Shown here one piece after another: positions 30,762 through 37,848 of a stretch of 64,000 bases of DNA. Numbering within the stretch: the stretch's first letter is position 1; every line of letters starts with the position of its first letter. The stretch is from Pseudoalteromonas spongiae UST010723-006. Its GTDB lineage: Bacteria > Pseudomonadota > Gammaproteobacteria > Enterobacterales > Alteromonadaceae. The notes under the pieces are model-generated. The model had not been told where the DNA came from, made no database searches, and saw nothing but the letters and a program-made list of their open reading frames with translations. Both the position numbers and the translations under genes were made by a program. The DNA is taken from assembly GCF_000238255.3 (NCBI RefSeq), contig NZ_CP011039.1, positions 2,467,001 to 2,531,000 on the forward strand, in the 5' to 3' direction.

Positions 30762-31745
30762 TTATCCCTGAGAGAGTAATTCTGATAATTCAATAATCGC
30801 GGCATTCGCGCGCGATAAATAATTTGCCATTACCAATGAGTGATTTGCGACAAAGCCAAAGCCACTGCCGTTTAACACCATTGGGCTCCAAACAGTTTCT
30901 TGTGTTGCTTCCAATTCGCGCATAATTTGCTTAACGCTAACACGTGCATTTTTCTTTTCTAACACATCGGCAAAGTCGGTTTCAATGGCCGCAAAAAAAT
31001 GTAACAGCGCCCAACTCGCACCGCGCGCTTCATATAATACATTATCGATTTCTAACCAAGGCGTTTTAACCAATTGGTGTGAAGGCGCATAACTTGCGCG
31101 ACGCGCAGCTGTATCACCGGCAAGATCAGTGTTAATTTTATCTTGCCCTACGCTACTGCTTAAACGCATGCTTAAACTACCTAAACGCTTTTCAACCTCT
31201 TTTAGGTAGGCACGTAAATTGTCAGCTCGTGCATAAAATTGCGCGCTAGAATCTACCGGATTTGCGATATCTTTACGGTAACGAATTAATGCGTCTATGC
31301 CCTTTTGATACTCATCTTCCGCACTTGGTAAAATCCATGCGGTTGAATTGATATTAAACTGCGGCTGTGCAGCTTTAAGCTCAGGGTGTTCCGTTGATTG
31401 AGACTGAGAGCGGCTAAAATCTTTACGCATTGCCAACGTGATATCACGTGTCATTTCCAACACGCCAAATTCCCATGACGGCATGTTATCCATCATTACT
31501 GACGGTGGCATTACATCGTTAGTTAAATAACCACCAGGCTTATTTAACAATGTACTGGCAACTTCAATTACGGCAGTTGTAGTAACGTAACCAGTAACCA
31601 CTTGCTGTTGTTCTTGTTTAGCCGCATTTTCAGCGCGCTCTTGCACGTTAAATATATCGGGTTCAATACTCCAATAAACCGCGATTAGATAAAAAAATAA
31701 GAAAATAAATGCAACCGCAGCTGCAATTTTACCTTTATGTTGCAT
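30762..31745 (-). CDS. DUF2333 family membrane protein
   Basis: A 327-residue protein with one N-terminal membrane helix (AAVAFIFLFFYLIAVYW) and a large predicted periplasmic helical domain. It includes LLNKPGGYLTNDVMPPS, the hallmark segment of DUF2333. The function is not known. AGGAGGGG lies right before the ATG. It follows the PCuAC gene by 8 bp and precedes the barrel gene by 4 bp, which suggests a shared envelope function. Confidence 0.8.
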   Translation of the reverse strand: MQHKGKIAAAVAFIFLFFYLIAVYWSIEPDIFNVQERAENAAKQEQQQVVTGYVTTTAVIEVASTLLNKPGGYLTNDVMPPSVMMDNMPSWEFGVLEMTRDITLAMRKDFSRSQSQSTEHPELKAAQPQFNINSTAWILPSAEDEYQKGIDALIRYRKDIANPVDSSAQFYARADNLRAYLKEVEKRLGSLSMRLSSSVGQDKINTDLAGDTAARRASYAPSHQLVKTPWLEIDNVLYEARGASWALLHFFAAIETDFADVLEKKNARVSVKQIMRELEATQETVWSPMVLNGSGFGFVANHSLVMANYLSRANAAIIELSELLSQG

Positions 31746-31753
31746 ATCCCCTC

Positions 31754-32215
31754 CTAGTGATGGTGGTGATGCTGATGCGCATTCTCAACGCTTTCATTAA
31801 TGCCTACAACCGTCGCTTTACCGTTTACCGTTAAACCAGATGCAAAATTAAATGTAGCACTTAGCGATTCACTTTTAATTAATTTAGATTTAGGTGAAAA
31901 CAACATAAGGTGCAAACCACCTGATTGAAACATCGCTGTAGAATGTGCATCGATGGCCAATTTTTCTAGTTTAACCATACTCATCATGCCATTTTTCTGC
32001 ACATGATTATGGATCTCAACACGACCCAATTTTTCAATGCTGACTGAAGTAAGCACTTGATCTTGGTTCGTGTGGTTAGCAAGCTGAAAATACCCAACGC
32101 TTGATGGCGCTCCGGGAATAAACTCGCGAACAGTAAAGTCAGATACTGTAATTTGGTTGGCTGCAAGTGAAAAAGAAAAAACTGAAATAATAATTAATAG
32201 ATAGCGCTTAAACAT
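31754..32215 (-). CDS. Periplasmic copper chaperone PCuAC family, His-rich tail
   Basis: A 153-residue exported protein (signal peptide LLIIISVFSFSLA). It has the PCuAC copper-site pattern: EIHNH, then MMSM about 10 residues later, and HLMLF further on. The C-terminus ends HQHHHHH, a natural extra metal-binding tail. The family delivers Cu(I) to cytochrome oxidase. GGAGGG is 6-7 bp upstream of ATG 32215, which is chosen over a TTG one codon further upstream. It leads the DUF2333 and barrel genes. Confidence 0.83.
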   Translation of the reverse strand: MFKRYLLIIISVFSFSLAANQITVSDFTVREFIPGAPSSVGYFQLANHTNQDQVLTSVSIEKLGRVEIHNHVQKNGMMSMVKLEKLAIDAHSTAMFQSGGLHLMLFSPKSKLIKSESLSATFNFASGLTVNGKATVVGINESVENAHQHHHHH

Positions 32216-32298
32216 CAAAATCCCTCCATGCTTTGGTTCAGTATACTACAGAGGAAGATGCAAAAAGTACCTGAAAATTATTAATTATTGTAAATTTT

Positions 32299-32325
32299 AG
32301 GGGAGCGGTTAGGTCCAGCTCCCCT
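32299..32325. terminator. Hairpin downstream of pspC
   Basis: AGGGGAGC/GCTCCCCT stem with an 11-nt loop. There is no T tract of note, so it may be a terminator or a 3'-end stabiliser. Confidence 0.45.
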
Positions 32326-32335
32326 AAGTAAAAAA

Positions 32336-32542
32336 TTAATAATAGCGTGCTGGCAGTACTGTTGCTGCCACAAAATAAGCGAGCAAAGTTGCGACAGGAA
32401 AAACCAACAACGCTGCCACTGCGGCTAATCTTACACTCCAGATTGGTAAACTATTACCAAGAGCAAGACCTGCGCACACGCCCGACACTTTTTTGTTTAG
32501 TCTGTCTTTGTAAAAACTGCCGTTATGTATATGAGATTTCAT
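32336..32542 (-). CDS. pspC: PspC-domain small membrane protein
   Basis: A 68-residue protein consisting almost only of a PspC domain: FYKDRLNKKVSGVCAGLA followed by two hydrophobic segments ending at LPARYY. E. coli PspC is about 120 residues, so this is a minimal form. GAGGGG lies upstream of the ATG. It is 8 bp downstream of pspA. PspB is absent from the operon. It probably senses membrane stress together with PspA. Confidence 0.82.
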   Translation of the reverse strand: MKSHIHNGSFYKDRLNKKVSGVCAGLALGNSLPIWSVRLAAVAALLVFPVATLLAYFVAATVLPARYY

Positions 32543-32550
32543 AACCCCTC

Positions 32551-33219
32551 CTACGCTGCTTTTTTAGCAACTTGTGCTTTCAATGCCGCTAGCTCTTCAT
32601 CTAGTGCGTCGTCTTTTTCTAACTCGTCAAACTGCGTTTTAAGGCTCGAACTCTGAGTTACTTCGTAAGACTCAATTTGTGCTTCAATGCGGTCCACTTT
32701 GTATTCGATTTCGTTAAAACGCTCTAGCGCCCGATCTATTTGCTCACTATGAAGCTGTGATTTAGCTTTCACTCTAACTTCTGCTGACTGCGAGCGAATT
32801 TGGTACTCTTTTAGTTTACCCTTCGCTTGCGTTAGTTTTTGATGCAATGAATTACTGTCTTGCGCAACTTTACTTAGCACTTCATCAATACGGTCAATTT
32901 CTGGTTGAATCGAATCGATTTCTTTATTTGCTTTTTGCTTTTCAGCAAGTGCTGCTTTAGCAAGATCTTCACGCTCTTTTTGCAACGCTTTTTCAGCTTG
33001 AGCATGCCAATAGTCTACTGATGATTGCTGTTTGGTTAACTTGCGCTGCAGTGTTTTCTTTTCAGCTATCAAGCTTGCCGATGTAGTGCGTAACTCTACT
33101 AGCGCTTCTTCCATTTCTTGTACCATTAGACGCACTAGTTTTTCTGGTTCTTCAGCACGGTCTAAGGCTGCTGATACGTTCGCTTGGATAATGTCGGTTA
33201 ATCGAGTAAAAATGCCCAT
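32551..33219 (-). CDS. pspA: Phage shock protein A
   Basis: A 222-residue peripheral membrane protein made of long coiled coils. The N-terminus MGIFTRLTDIIQANVSAAL is the membrane-binding helix and family signature, and the middle has the conserved MVQEMEEALVELR. PspA binds damaged inner membranes and in enterobacteria inhibits the activator PspF. The ATG at 33219 has AGGAGAG upstream, whereas the frame runs to 33279. A sigma-54-like promoter and two operator-like repeats lie upstream. pspC follows. Confidence 0.95.
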   Translation of the reverse strand: MGIFTRLTDIIQANVSAALDRAEEPEKLVRLMVQEMEEALVELRTTSASLIAEKKTLQRKLTKQQSSVDYWHAQAEKALQKEREDLAKAALAEKQKANKEIDSIQPEIDRIDEVLSKVAQDSNSLHQKLTQAKGKLKEYQIRSQSAEVRVKAKSQLHSEQIDRALERFNEIEYKVDRIEAQIESYEVTQSSSLKTQFDELEKDDALDEELAALKAQVAKKAA

Positions 33220-33270
33220 AACTCTCTCCTGTTGATATTCGTCTATTTTTTCTCTTGTATATTCTGTTAT

Positions 33271-33287
33271 TCCAATCATTGTGCCAA
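33271..33287 (-). promoter_or_regulatory. Sigma-54-like promoter of pspA
   Basis: TTGGCACAATGATTGGA on the minus strand has TGGCAC, a 5-bp gap and TTG at the -24/-12 spacing. The -12 GC is replaced by GG. The leader to the pspA ATG would be about 40 nt. PspA genes are classic sigma-54 targets. Confidence 0.6.
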
Positions 33288-33350
33288 AATAAACAAAACT
33301 AACAAATACAATAAGTTACAGTTATGTTGGATTTATAAAAAGTTGCAAAG

Positions 33351-33387
33351 TAGTTAAATTAACCACAATATTAGTTAAATTAACTAA
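33351..33387 (-). promoter_or_regulatory. Two operator-like repeats, probable PspF enhancer sites
   Basis: AGTTAAATTAAC occurs at 33352-33363 and again at 33373-33384, 21 bp apart (two helical turns). The distal copy is part of the perfect palindrome TTAGTTAAATTAACTAA. The centres lie near -98 and -119 from the predicted pspA start, the range of PspF sites in E. coli, whose arms are also TAGT...CTAA. Confidence 0.55.
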
Positions 33388-33615
33388 TAATTGAATTTTA
33401 TTTGGCAAGCATTTTCAGAAGATTTATGCGCGTGATTTAAAAGCGAGCGCTAAGTAGAAAATCAAATTAAAAAGAACACAAGGCACTGTTTTACGATAAC
33501 AATTAATTAAAGGTTACGACCGTAACTAAGTAAATAACGCGCTATTGATAACGCTATTGAATACATCAACAACGGGATTAATTGCAAACAAGCTTATATA
33601 GAGAAGGTATATGTA
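33388..33615. other. Non-coding stretch upstream of the pspA enhancer repeats
   Basis: I see no ORF with a ribosome site here. A short inverted repeat GTTAC/GTAAC lies near 33515-33528. The right end probably carries the promoter for the 25-codon ORF. Confidence 0.4.
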
Positions 33616-33693
33616 ATGGCTAAAACGTCAGGTGTAATTCCAAACGTATTACAGCTGCCCCAAAAGGGGAGAAGTTCGCAGATTAAGGATTAA
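33616..33693 (+). CDS. Short ORF (25 residues), possible gene remnant
   Basis: ATG at 33616 is preceded by AGAAGG at 8-9 bp, a good ribosome site. The product reads MAKTSGVIPNVLQLPQ then KGRSSQIKD before TAA. The start resembles the IxLPKGGG opening of SpvB/TcdB-like and RHS-associated toxins, in which hundreds of residues would follow. Here the frame stops at once and no continuation is visible in the other frames. It may be a decayed fragment or a genuine micropeptide. Similarity is from memory and weak. Confidence 0.3.
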   Translation: MAKTSGVIPNVLQLPQKGRSSQIKD

Positions 33694-33735
33694 CAAAGAT
33701 TACGAGCTTAAATATGAAATAAAGCTGCAGATTAA

Positions 33736-33852
33736 TTATTTAAAAAGAGTTTGACCACGCTGCCCAATAAATCCGTGCCACACACCCACTGTCACTAATA
33801 AACTAACAACTGGTAATAAAAACAGGCTAAATAAATCAAGTAAGTCCAACAT
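33736..33852 (-). CDS. Small single-pass membrane protein (38 residues), PspG candidate
   Basis: The ORF starts MLDLLDLFSLFLLP, has a continuous hydrophobic span to about residue 24, and ends with a basic/polar tail (GQRGQTLFK). A strong AAGGAG is 7 bp upstream of the ATG and lies inside the end of the preceding ORF, so translation is coupled to it. The gene is too short for usual ORF cut-offs. It is downstream of a sigma-54-like promoter and close to dusA, where enterobacteria carry pspG, also a small membrane protein starting MLELLF. Identity as PspG is inference. Confidence 0.6.
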   Translation of the reverse strand: MLDLLDLFSLFLLPVVSLLVTVGVWHGFIGQRGQTLFK

Positions 33853-33853
33853 T

Positions 33854-34015
33854 TTAAGCTCCTTTTTCGCACTTCAATTGCAATAAGTTAGCCACACTCG
33901 GTACTTGCTCACACACCTGCTCAAGCTGCGCTTGTTGATCTGCTTGCGTTGCAAGTACAGATTGCAGAAGTAAACTGATCAGTAACAACGCTGTAGTAAC
34001 TATTTTTGCTAACAT
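33854..34015 (-). CDS. Small exported protein (53 residues), unknown function
   Basis: The product has a convincing signal peptide (VTTALLLISLLLQSVLA, cut before TQAD) and a 30-residue mature part with two cysteines (residues 35 and 49), rich in Gln/Glu/Leu. The stop TAA lies 1 bp before the next ATG. No strong ribosome site is seen; a predicted 5' leader of about 30 nt links it to the sigma-54-like promoter. I do not recognise the family. A short periplasmic stress protein is one possibility. Confidence 0.55.
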   Translation of the reverse strand: MLAKIVTTALLLISLLLQSVLATQADQQAQLEQVCEQVPSVANLLQLKCEKGA

Positions 34016-34052
34016 AACGTTCGGTTAAATATTAAGAATCGTACGTAATACA

Positions 34053-34070
34053 TAACAAAGAGCATGCCAA
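34053..34070 (-). promoter_or_regulatory. Sigma-54-like promoter of the small-ORF pair
   Basis: On the minus strand TTGGCAT, then GCTCT, then TTGTT gives exact -24/-12 spacing, with GT in place of GC at -12. The predicted start is near 34042. Confidence 0.45.
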
Positions 34071-34130
34071 AAACATAATCGTTTGATTTAAAAGAAAATA
34101 ATAAAAAACACCAGTCTAACAAATAAAAAA

Positions 34131-34170
34131 AAAGCCAAACACTGGTTAATTTAACCAATATTTAGCTTTT
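34131..34170. terminator. dusA 3' hairpin containing an operator-like palindrome
   Basis: AAAAGC/GCTTTT arms flank the perfect palindromic core TGGTTAATTTAACCA (34143-34157). On the minus strand a run of nine T follows, so it can terminate dusA. The core GTTAAATTAAC is the one seen twice upstream of pspA, and its centre is about 108 bp upstream of the small-ORF start site. Confidence 0.6.
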
Positions 34171-34189
34171 AATTTTCCCAAATACGGAA

Positions 34190-35176
34190 TTAGGGTTTCC
34201 CTATTTCGGGATATTTCTCAGGAACAAACGCCAGCGCTTCTTCCAATAACGAAATTTGAGCATCTTTCTTATGACCATTTTCAGAAAGATGACGACGGTA
34301 TGAACGTGCTCCTGGCTGACCTTGGAAAATACCCAGCATATGCCTTACAACATGCCAAAAGTTTGCACCTTGTGTCATTTCTGATTCTATATAATCAAAC
34401 ATATTGCGCACCACTTGGTGCCGAGTCAACATTGTACTTTGCTCATCACCATAAATTAGCTTATCAACTTCAGCCAGCATATATGGATTGGCATATGCTT
34501 CACGTCCAACCATTACACCATCAATATGCTTTAAATGCGTTAAACATTCATCAATGGTTTTTACCCCACCGTTTAGTGAAATGTGACAATCACTAAAATC
34601 ACGCTTAAGTTGGTAAACACGCTCATAATCGAGCGGCGGGATTTCACGGTTTTCTTTCGGGCTTAAACCTTGTAACCACGCTTTACGTGCATGGATTATA
34701 AAGTCACGACAACCCACATTATAATTAGCATCAATTAATGCAGTTAAGAACTCGTAAGAGTCTTGCTCGTCAATTCCAATACGCGTTTTAACGGTAACAG
34801 GAACGTCTGTTTCAGCTTTCATCGCCGAAATACATTCAGCCACTAACTGAGGCTCAGCCATTAAACAGGCACCAAAACGGCCATTTTGCACTCGATCAGA
34901 TGGGCAACCGACGTTTAAATTAATCTCTTGATAACCATATTGGTCAGCACGTTTTGCGCATTCTGCTAAAGCTTTCGGATCGGAACCACCCAATTGCAAT
35001 GCCACTGGTTGTTCATGTTGGCCAAAATGTAAGTAATCACCTTTGCCAAAGATAATTGCACCAGTTGTAATCATCTCAGTGTATAACACTGAATGCTTTG
35101 TTAATTGTCGATGGAAAGTACGACAATGCCTATCCGTCCAATCCAGCATTGGGGCTACAGAAAAACGTCTATTCAC
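34190..35176 (-). CDS. dusA: tRNA-dihydrouridine synthase DusA
   Basis: A 328-residue flavoenzyme that reduces uridines 20/20a in the tRNA D-loop. The opening [16 protein letters not shown], the catalytic cysteine in NVGCPSDRV, and KTRIGID with [16 protein letters not shown] are all DusA-type. The GTG at 35176 with GAGGTG upstream is chosen; the open frame begins at a TTG at 35233. It is divergent from zur and neighbours the small-ORF pair. Confidence 0.95.
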   Translation of the reverse strand: MNRRFSVAPMLDWTDRHCRTFHRQLTKHSVLYTEMITTGAIIFGKGDYLHFGQHEQPVALQLGGSDPKALAECAKRADQYGYQEINLNVGCPSDRVQNGRFGACLMAEPQLVAECISAMKAETDVPVTVKTRIGIDEQDSYEFLTALIDANYNVGCRDFIIHARKAWLQGLSPKENREIPPLDYERVYQLKRDFSDCHISLNGGVKTIDECLTHLKHIDGVMVGREAYANPYMLAEVDKLIYGDEQSTMLTRHQVVRNMFDYIESEMTQGANFWHVVRHMLGIFQGQPGARSYRRHLSENGHKKDAQISLLEEALAFVPEKYPEIGKP

Positions 35177-35327
35177 GCTACACCTCAGTAAATATGGGGT
35201 CGCGATTCTACTCGATTTTTTGTCTTTGCTCAATTTATATTCATAAAAGAGGGATTTGCTTAAAGACTTAACTACAAATAGTTAAATTGATTGTGGTAAG
35301 ATGACTTTGATATCGAGGAACAATTTT

Positions 35328-35759
35328 ATGACAGTTGAAGCATTAACAGAAAAAGCAAAAGTCGTTTGCAACGACAAAGGGGTTCGCTTTACGACAATTC
35401 GCGAGAAAGTTTTTCGCTTATTGGCTGGCACTCAATCAGGTGTTGGCGCGTATGATTTGCTAGAGCAATTAAAGCAAACTGAGCCTAATGCAAAACCTGC
35501 TACAATCTATAGAGCGCTCGATTTCTTAGCCGAAATGGGCTTTATTCACAAAATTGAAAGCACTAATGCATTTATGCTGTGCCATCATTTTGAACATACT
35601 CATCCAGTTCAGTTACTCATTTGCGAAAAATGCGGCCATGTTGAAGAGCTTCATTCTCACGCAATTGCGCACGAGCTGAACAACCAAGCGACAGATTTGG
35701 GTTTTAAAGTTGTAACTCAAACAATTGAAGCGCGCGGTATTTGCGCTAAATGTCAATAA
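35328..35759 (+). CDS. zur: Zinc uptake regulator Zur (Fur family)
   Basis: A 143-residue Fur-family repressor. The winged helix contains AKPATIYRALDFLAEMGFIHKIES and the C-terminal domain has the structural zinc cysteines CEKC and CAKC. The short length and the sequence SGVGAYDLLEQL favour Zur over Fur. GAGGA precedes the ATG at 35328; the frame starts at 35301. It should repress zinc importers when zinc is adequate. I see no clear Zur box beside it. Confidence 0.87.
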   Translation: MTVEALTEKAKVVCNDKGVRFTTIREKVFRLLAGTQSGVGAYDLLEQLKQTEPNAKPATIYRALDFLAEMGFIHKIESTNAFMLCHHFEHTHPVQLLICEKCGHVEELHSHAIAHELNNQATDLGFKVVTQTIEARGICAKCQ

Positions 35760-35843
35760 ATATCAGAATTAGTTTGCAAAAATCGCAACTTCATTCTTGA
35801 ATTATAAATGATATACGCCTAAAAAACGGAACCGGACTAAAAC

Positions 35844-36311
35844 ATGAATGTAGAATTCATAAACCCATTTATTTCTTCTTTACTCAATGTGTTATCAACA
35901 ATGGCACAAACTGATCTGTCGCCGGGCAAGCCCAAAATAAAGAAAACAGAAGTGGCTGTTGGCGATGTATCAGGCTTAATCGGCATGGTTGGCCCACAAA
36001 CTAAAGGTTCATTGTCTATAACCTTTGACGGCGAACTTGCCATGACCATTATGGAGCGTATGCTCGGTGAACGCCCTGAGAAAATAGATGAAGAGGTCAC
36101 CGACATGGTTGGTGAAATTACCAATATGGTTGCCGGTGGTGCTAAAAACTTACTAGGCGACAAGGGCTACGAATTTGATATGGCAACGCCCGTTGTTGTT
36201 TCAGGTAAAGACCACACTATCACTCATAAGTGTGAAGGCCCTAAACTTATTATGCCGTTTACATCGGATTTCGGTGCAGCACATATTGAGGTTTGTTTCG
36301 ACAAACTATAA
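35844..36311 (+). CDS. cheX: CheX-type chemotaxis phosphatase
   Basis: A 155-residue CheC/CheX/FliY-family protein. The catalytic ExxN pair is in MVGEITNMVAGGAK. CheX dephosphorylates CheY-P or related receivers. Unlike most chemotaxis genes it is not in a che cluster, so its partner could be any of the several receivers in the region. It lies 2 bp before yjbQ. Confidence 0.85.
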   Translation: MNVEFINPFISSLLNVLSTMAQTDLSPGKPKIKKTEVAVGDVSGLIGMVGPQTKGSLSITFDGELAMTIMERMLGERPEKIDEEVTDMVGEITNMVAGGAKNLLGDKGYEFDMATPVVVSGKDHTITHKCEGPKLIMPFTSDFGAAHIEVCFDKL

Positions 36312-36313
36312 TT

Positions 36314-36742
36314 ATGAGCTGGCAACAAAAAAGCTTTCAATTAAAACCTCGTGCGCGAGGTTTTCATTTAATAGACGCTGAAATTACGCATCATCTTGCT
36401 GAACTGAGCAAATATCGTATTGGCATACTGCACCTATTTATACAGCATACATCTGCTAGTTTAACGATTAACGAAAATGCCGATCCAACCGTGCGCATTG
36501 ATATGGAAACTCATTTCAATAAGTTTGTACCACAAGGTCAAAGTTATTATCAGCATGATTACGAAGGTGATGATGATATGCCAGCGCACATTAAGGCAAG
36601 CACACTGGGTTCAAGTATCTCAATTCCCATTGCTAATGGTCAGCTTAATATGGGCACGTGGCAAGGTATTTATCTTGGTGAGCACAGAGATTACGGAGGT
36701 GCTCGTACCTTAGTCGCTACAATACAGGGCGAGGTTTTCTAA
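36314..36742 (+). CDS. yjbQ: YjbQ/UPF0047 family protein
   Basis: A 142-residue protein of the YjbQ family. The conserved IQHTSASLTINENADPTV and GEHRDYGGARTLVAT blocks are present. Members can show weak thiamine-phosphate synthase activity, but the biological role is unclear. The ATG at 36314 is used; an upstream in-frame ATG at 36293 lies within cheX. It follows cheX by 2 bp, probably in one transcript. Confidence 0.9.
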   Translation: MSWQQKSFQLKPRARGFHLIDAEITHHLAELSKYRIGILHLFIQHTSASLTINENADPTVRIDMETHFNKFVPQGQSYYQHDYEGDDDMPAHIKASTLGSSISIPIANGQLNMGTWQGIYLGEHRDYGGARTLVATIQGEVF

Positions 36743-36749
36743 ACCTCGC
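36729..36749 (+). terminator. Hairpin over the yjbQ stop codon
   Basis: The perfect 9-bp stem GCGAGGTTT/AAACCTCGC contains the TAA. There is no T tract. Confidence 0.4.
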
Positions 36750-36768
36750 ACTTAGCAGCAAAATAAAA

Positions 36769-37848
36769 CTATTCTTGGATATACTTATATTCAACCCGAG
36801 GGGTTATGTTGCACAGAAGTTCGTAAGGAATGGTTGTTGCGAACTGCGCAATTTGCTCAACTGGCAAATTTGGTCCCCATAACTCGACTTCATCACCTAA
36901 GGCTACTGAGTCGTCATCGCCAATTTCTACGGTGATCATATCCATCGACACACGACCAACAATCGTAAAGCGTTTACCTTGAATCATCACTGGTGTGCCA
37001 TTTGGCGCATGTCTTGGGTAGCCGTCGCCATAACCCATTGCTACCACACCAATTCGAGTATCGCTCGCTGCACGCCAGGCACTGCCATAACCAACCGTTT
37101 CACCCGCTTTTACATCACGAATAGCAATAATACTACTGGTTAATCGCATTACTGCGGTTAATTGATGATCTTGCCCTGTTGAATCGATCATTGGTGATAC
37201 ACCATAAAGCATTAAGCCAGGTCTAACCCAATCACAATGACTATTTGGCCAACCAACAATGCCCGCTGAATTTGCCAAGCATAGTTCGTTATTTTTGCCT
37301 TTAATACTATCGAAAAAGAGCGCCATTTGCTCCGTCGTTTTACCGTCGTCAAGATCGTCTGCGCAGGCAAAATGGGTCATTAACTTAATATTTTCAGCTA
37401 CACTATTACAGCGCTCTAAACGCGTGTACATATCATGACATTGGCTTGGCTCAATGCCTAAACGGTGCATGCCGGTATCAAGTTTTAACCATGCTGTTAT
37501 TGGGCTTGCAAGCTGTGCGTTTTCAAGCATAACCAGCTGCGCTTCATCATGCACCACAATATTAAAGTTACTGGTTGCTGCAATCGCTAAATCTTCCGCG
37601 CGAAAAACCCCTTCTAGCAGCACGATTGGTTTAATTACACCACCTGCGCGTAACGCCAAGGCTTCGTCAATTCTGGCAACCGCAAAAGCATCTGCGTCAA
37701 CTAGATTTTGCGCAATAGTCACTAAACCATGCCCGTAAGCATTGGCTTTTAACACAGCCATAATGCGTGAACCCGGCGCAAGCTCTTTTACTCGCGCTAG
37801 ATTATGATTTAACGCTGTTAGATTGATTTCGGCGCAAGCGAGTCGCAT
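36769..37848 (-). CDS. alr: Alanine racemase
   Basis: A 359-residue PLP enzyme that makes D-alanine for peptidoglycan. The PLP lysine is K34 in VLKANAYGHG. The catalytic tyrosine lies in the ETVGYGSAWRA region and the C-terminal domain has VAMGYGDGYPRH. The ATG overlaps the dnaB stop by 1 bp (TAATG), so translation is coupled. dnaB-alr is a conserved pair in gammaproteobacteria. Confidence 0.96.
   Translation of the reverse strand: MRLACAEINLTALNHNLARVKELAPGSRIMAVLKANAYGHGLVTIAQNLVDADAFAVARIDEALALRAGGVIKPIVLLEGVFRAEDLAIAATSNFNIVVHDEAQLVMLENAQLASPITAWLKLDTGMHRLGIEPSQCHDMYTRLERCNSVAENIKLMTHFACADDLDDGKTTEQMALFFDSIKGKNNELCLANSAGIVGWPNSHCDWVRPGLMLYGVSPMIDSTGQDHQLTAVMRLTSSIIAIRDVKAGETVGYGSAWRAASDTRIGVVAMGYGDGYPRHAPNGTPVMIQGKRFTIVGRVSMDMITVEIGDDDSVALGDEVELWGPNLPVEQIAQFATTIPYELLCNITPRVEYKYIQE

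Noticed and set aside
33721..34020. Simple intergenic spacer
   Set aside because: Two ORFs with signal peptide, membrane helix, a strong ribosome site and 1-bp spacing are too organised for a spacer.
35837..36163. 108-codon frame antisense to cheX
   Set aside because: The plus-strand frame encodes a recognisable CheX with catalytic residues; the antisense product has no family-like motif.
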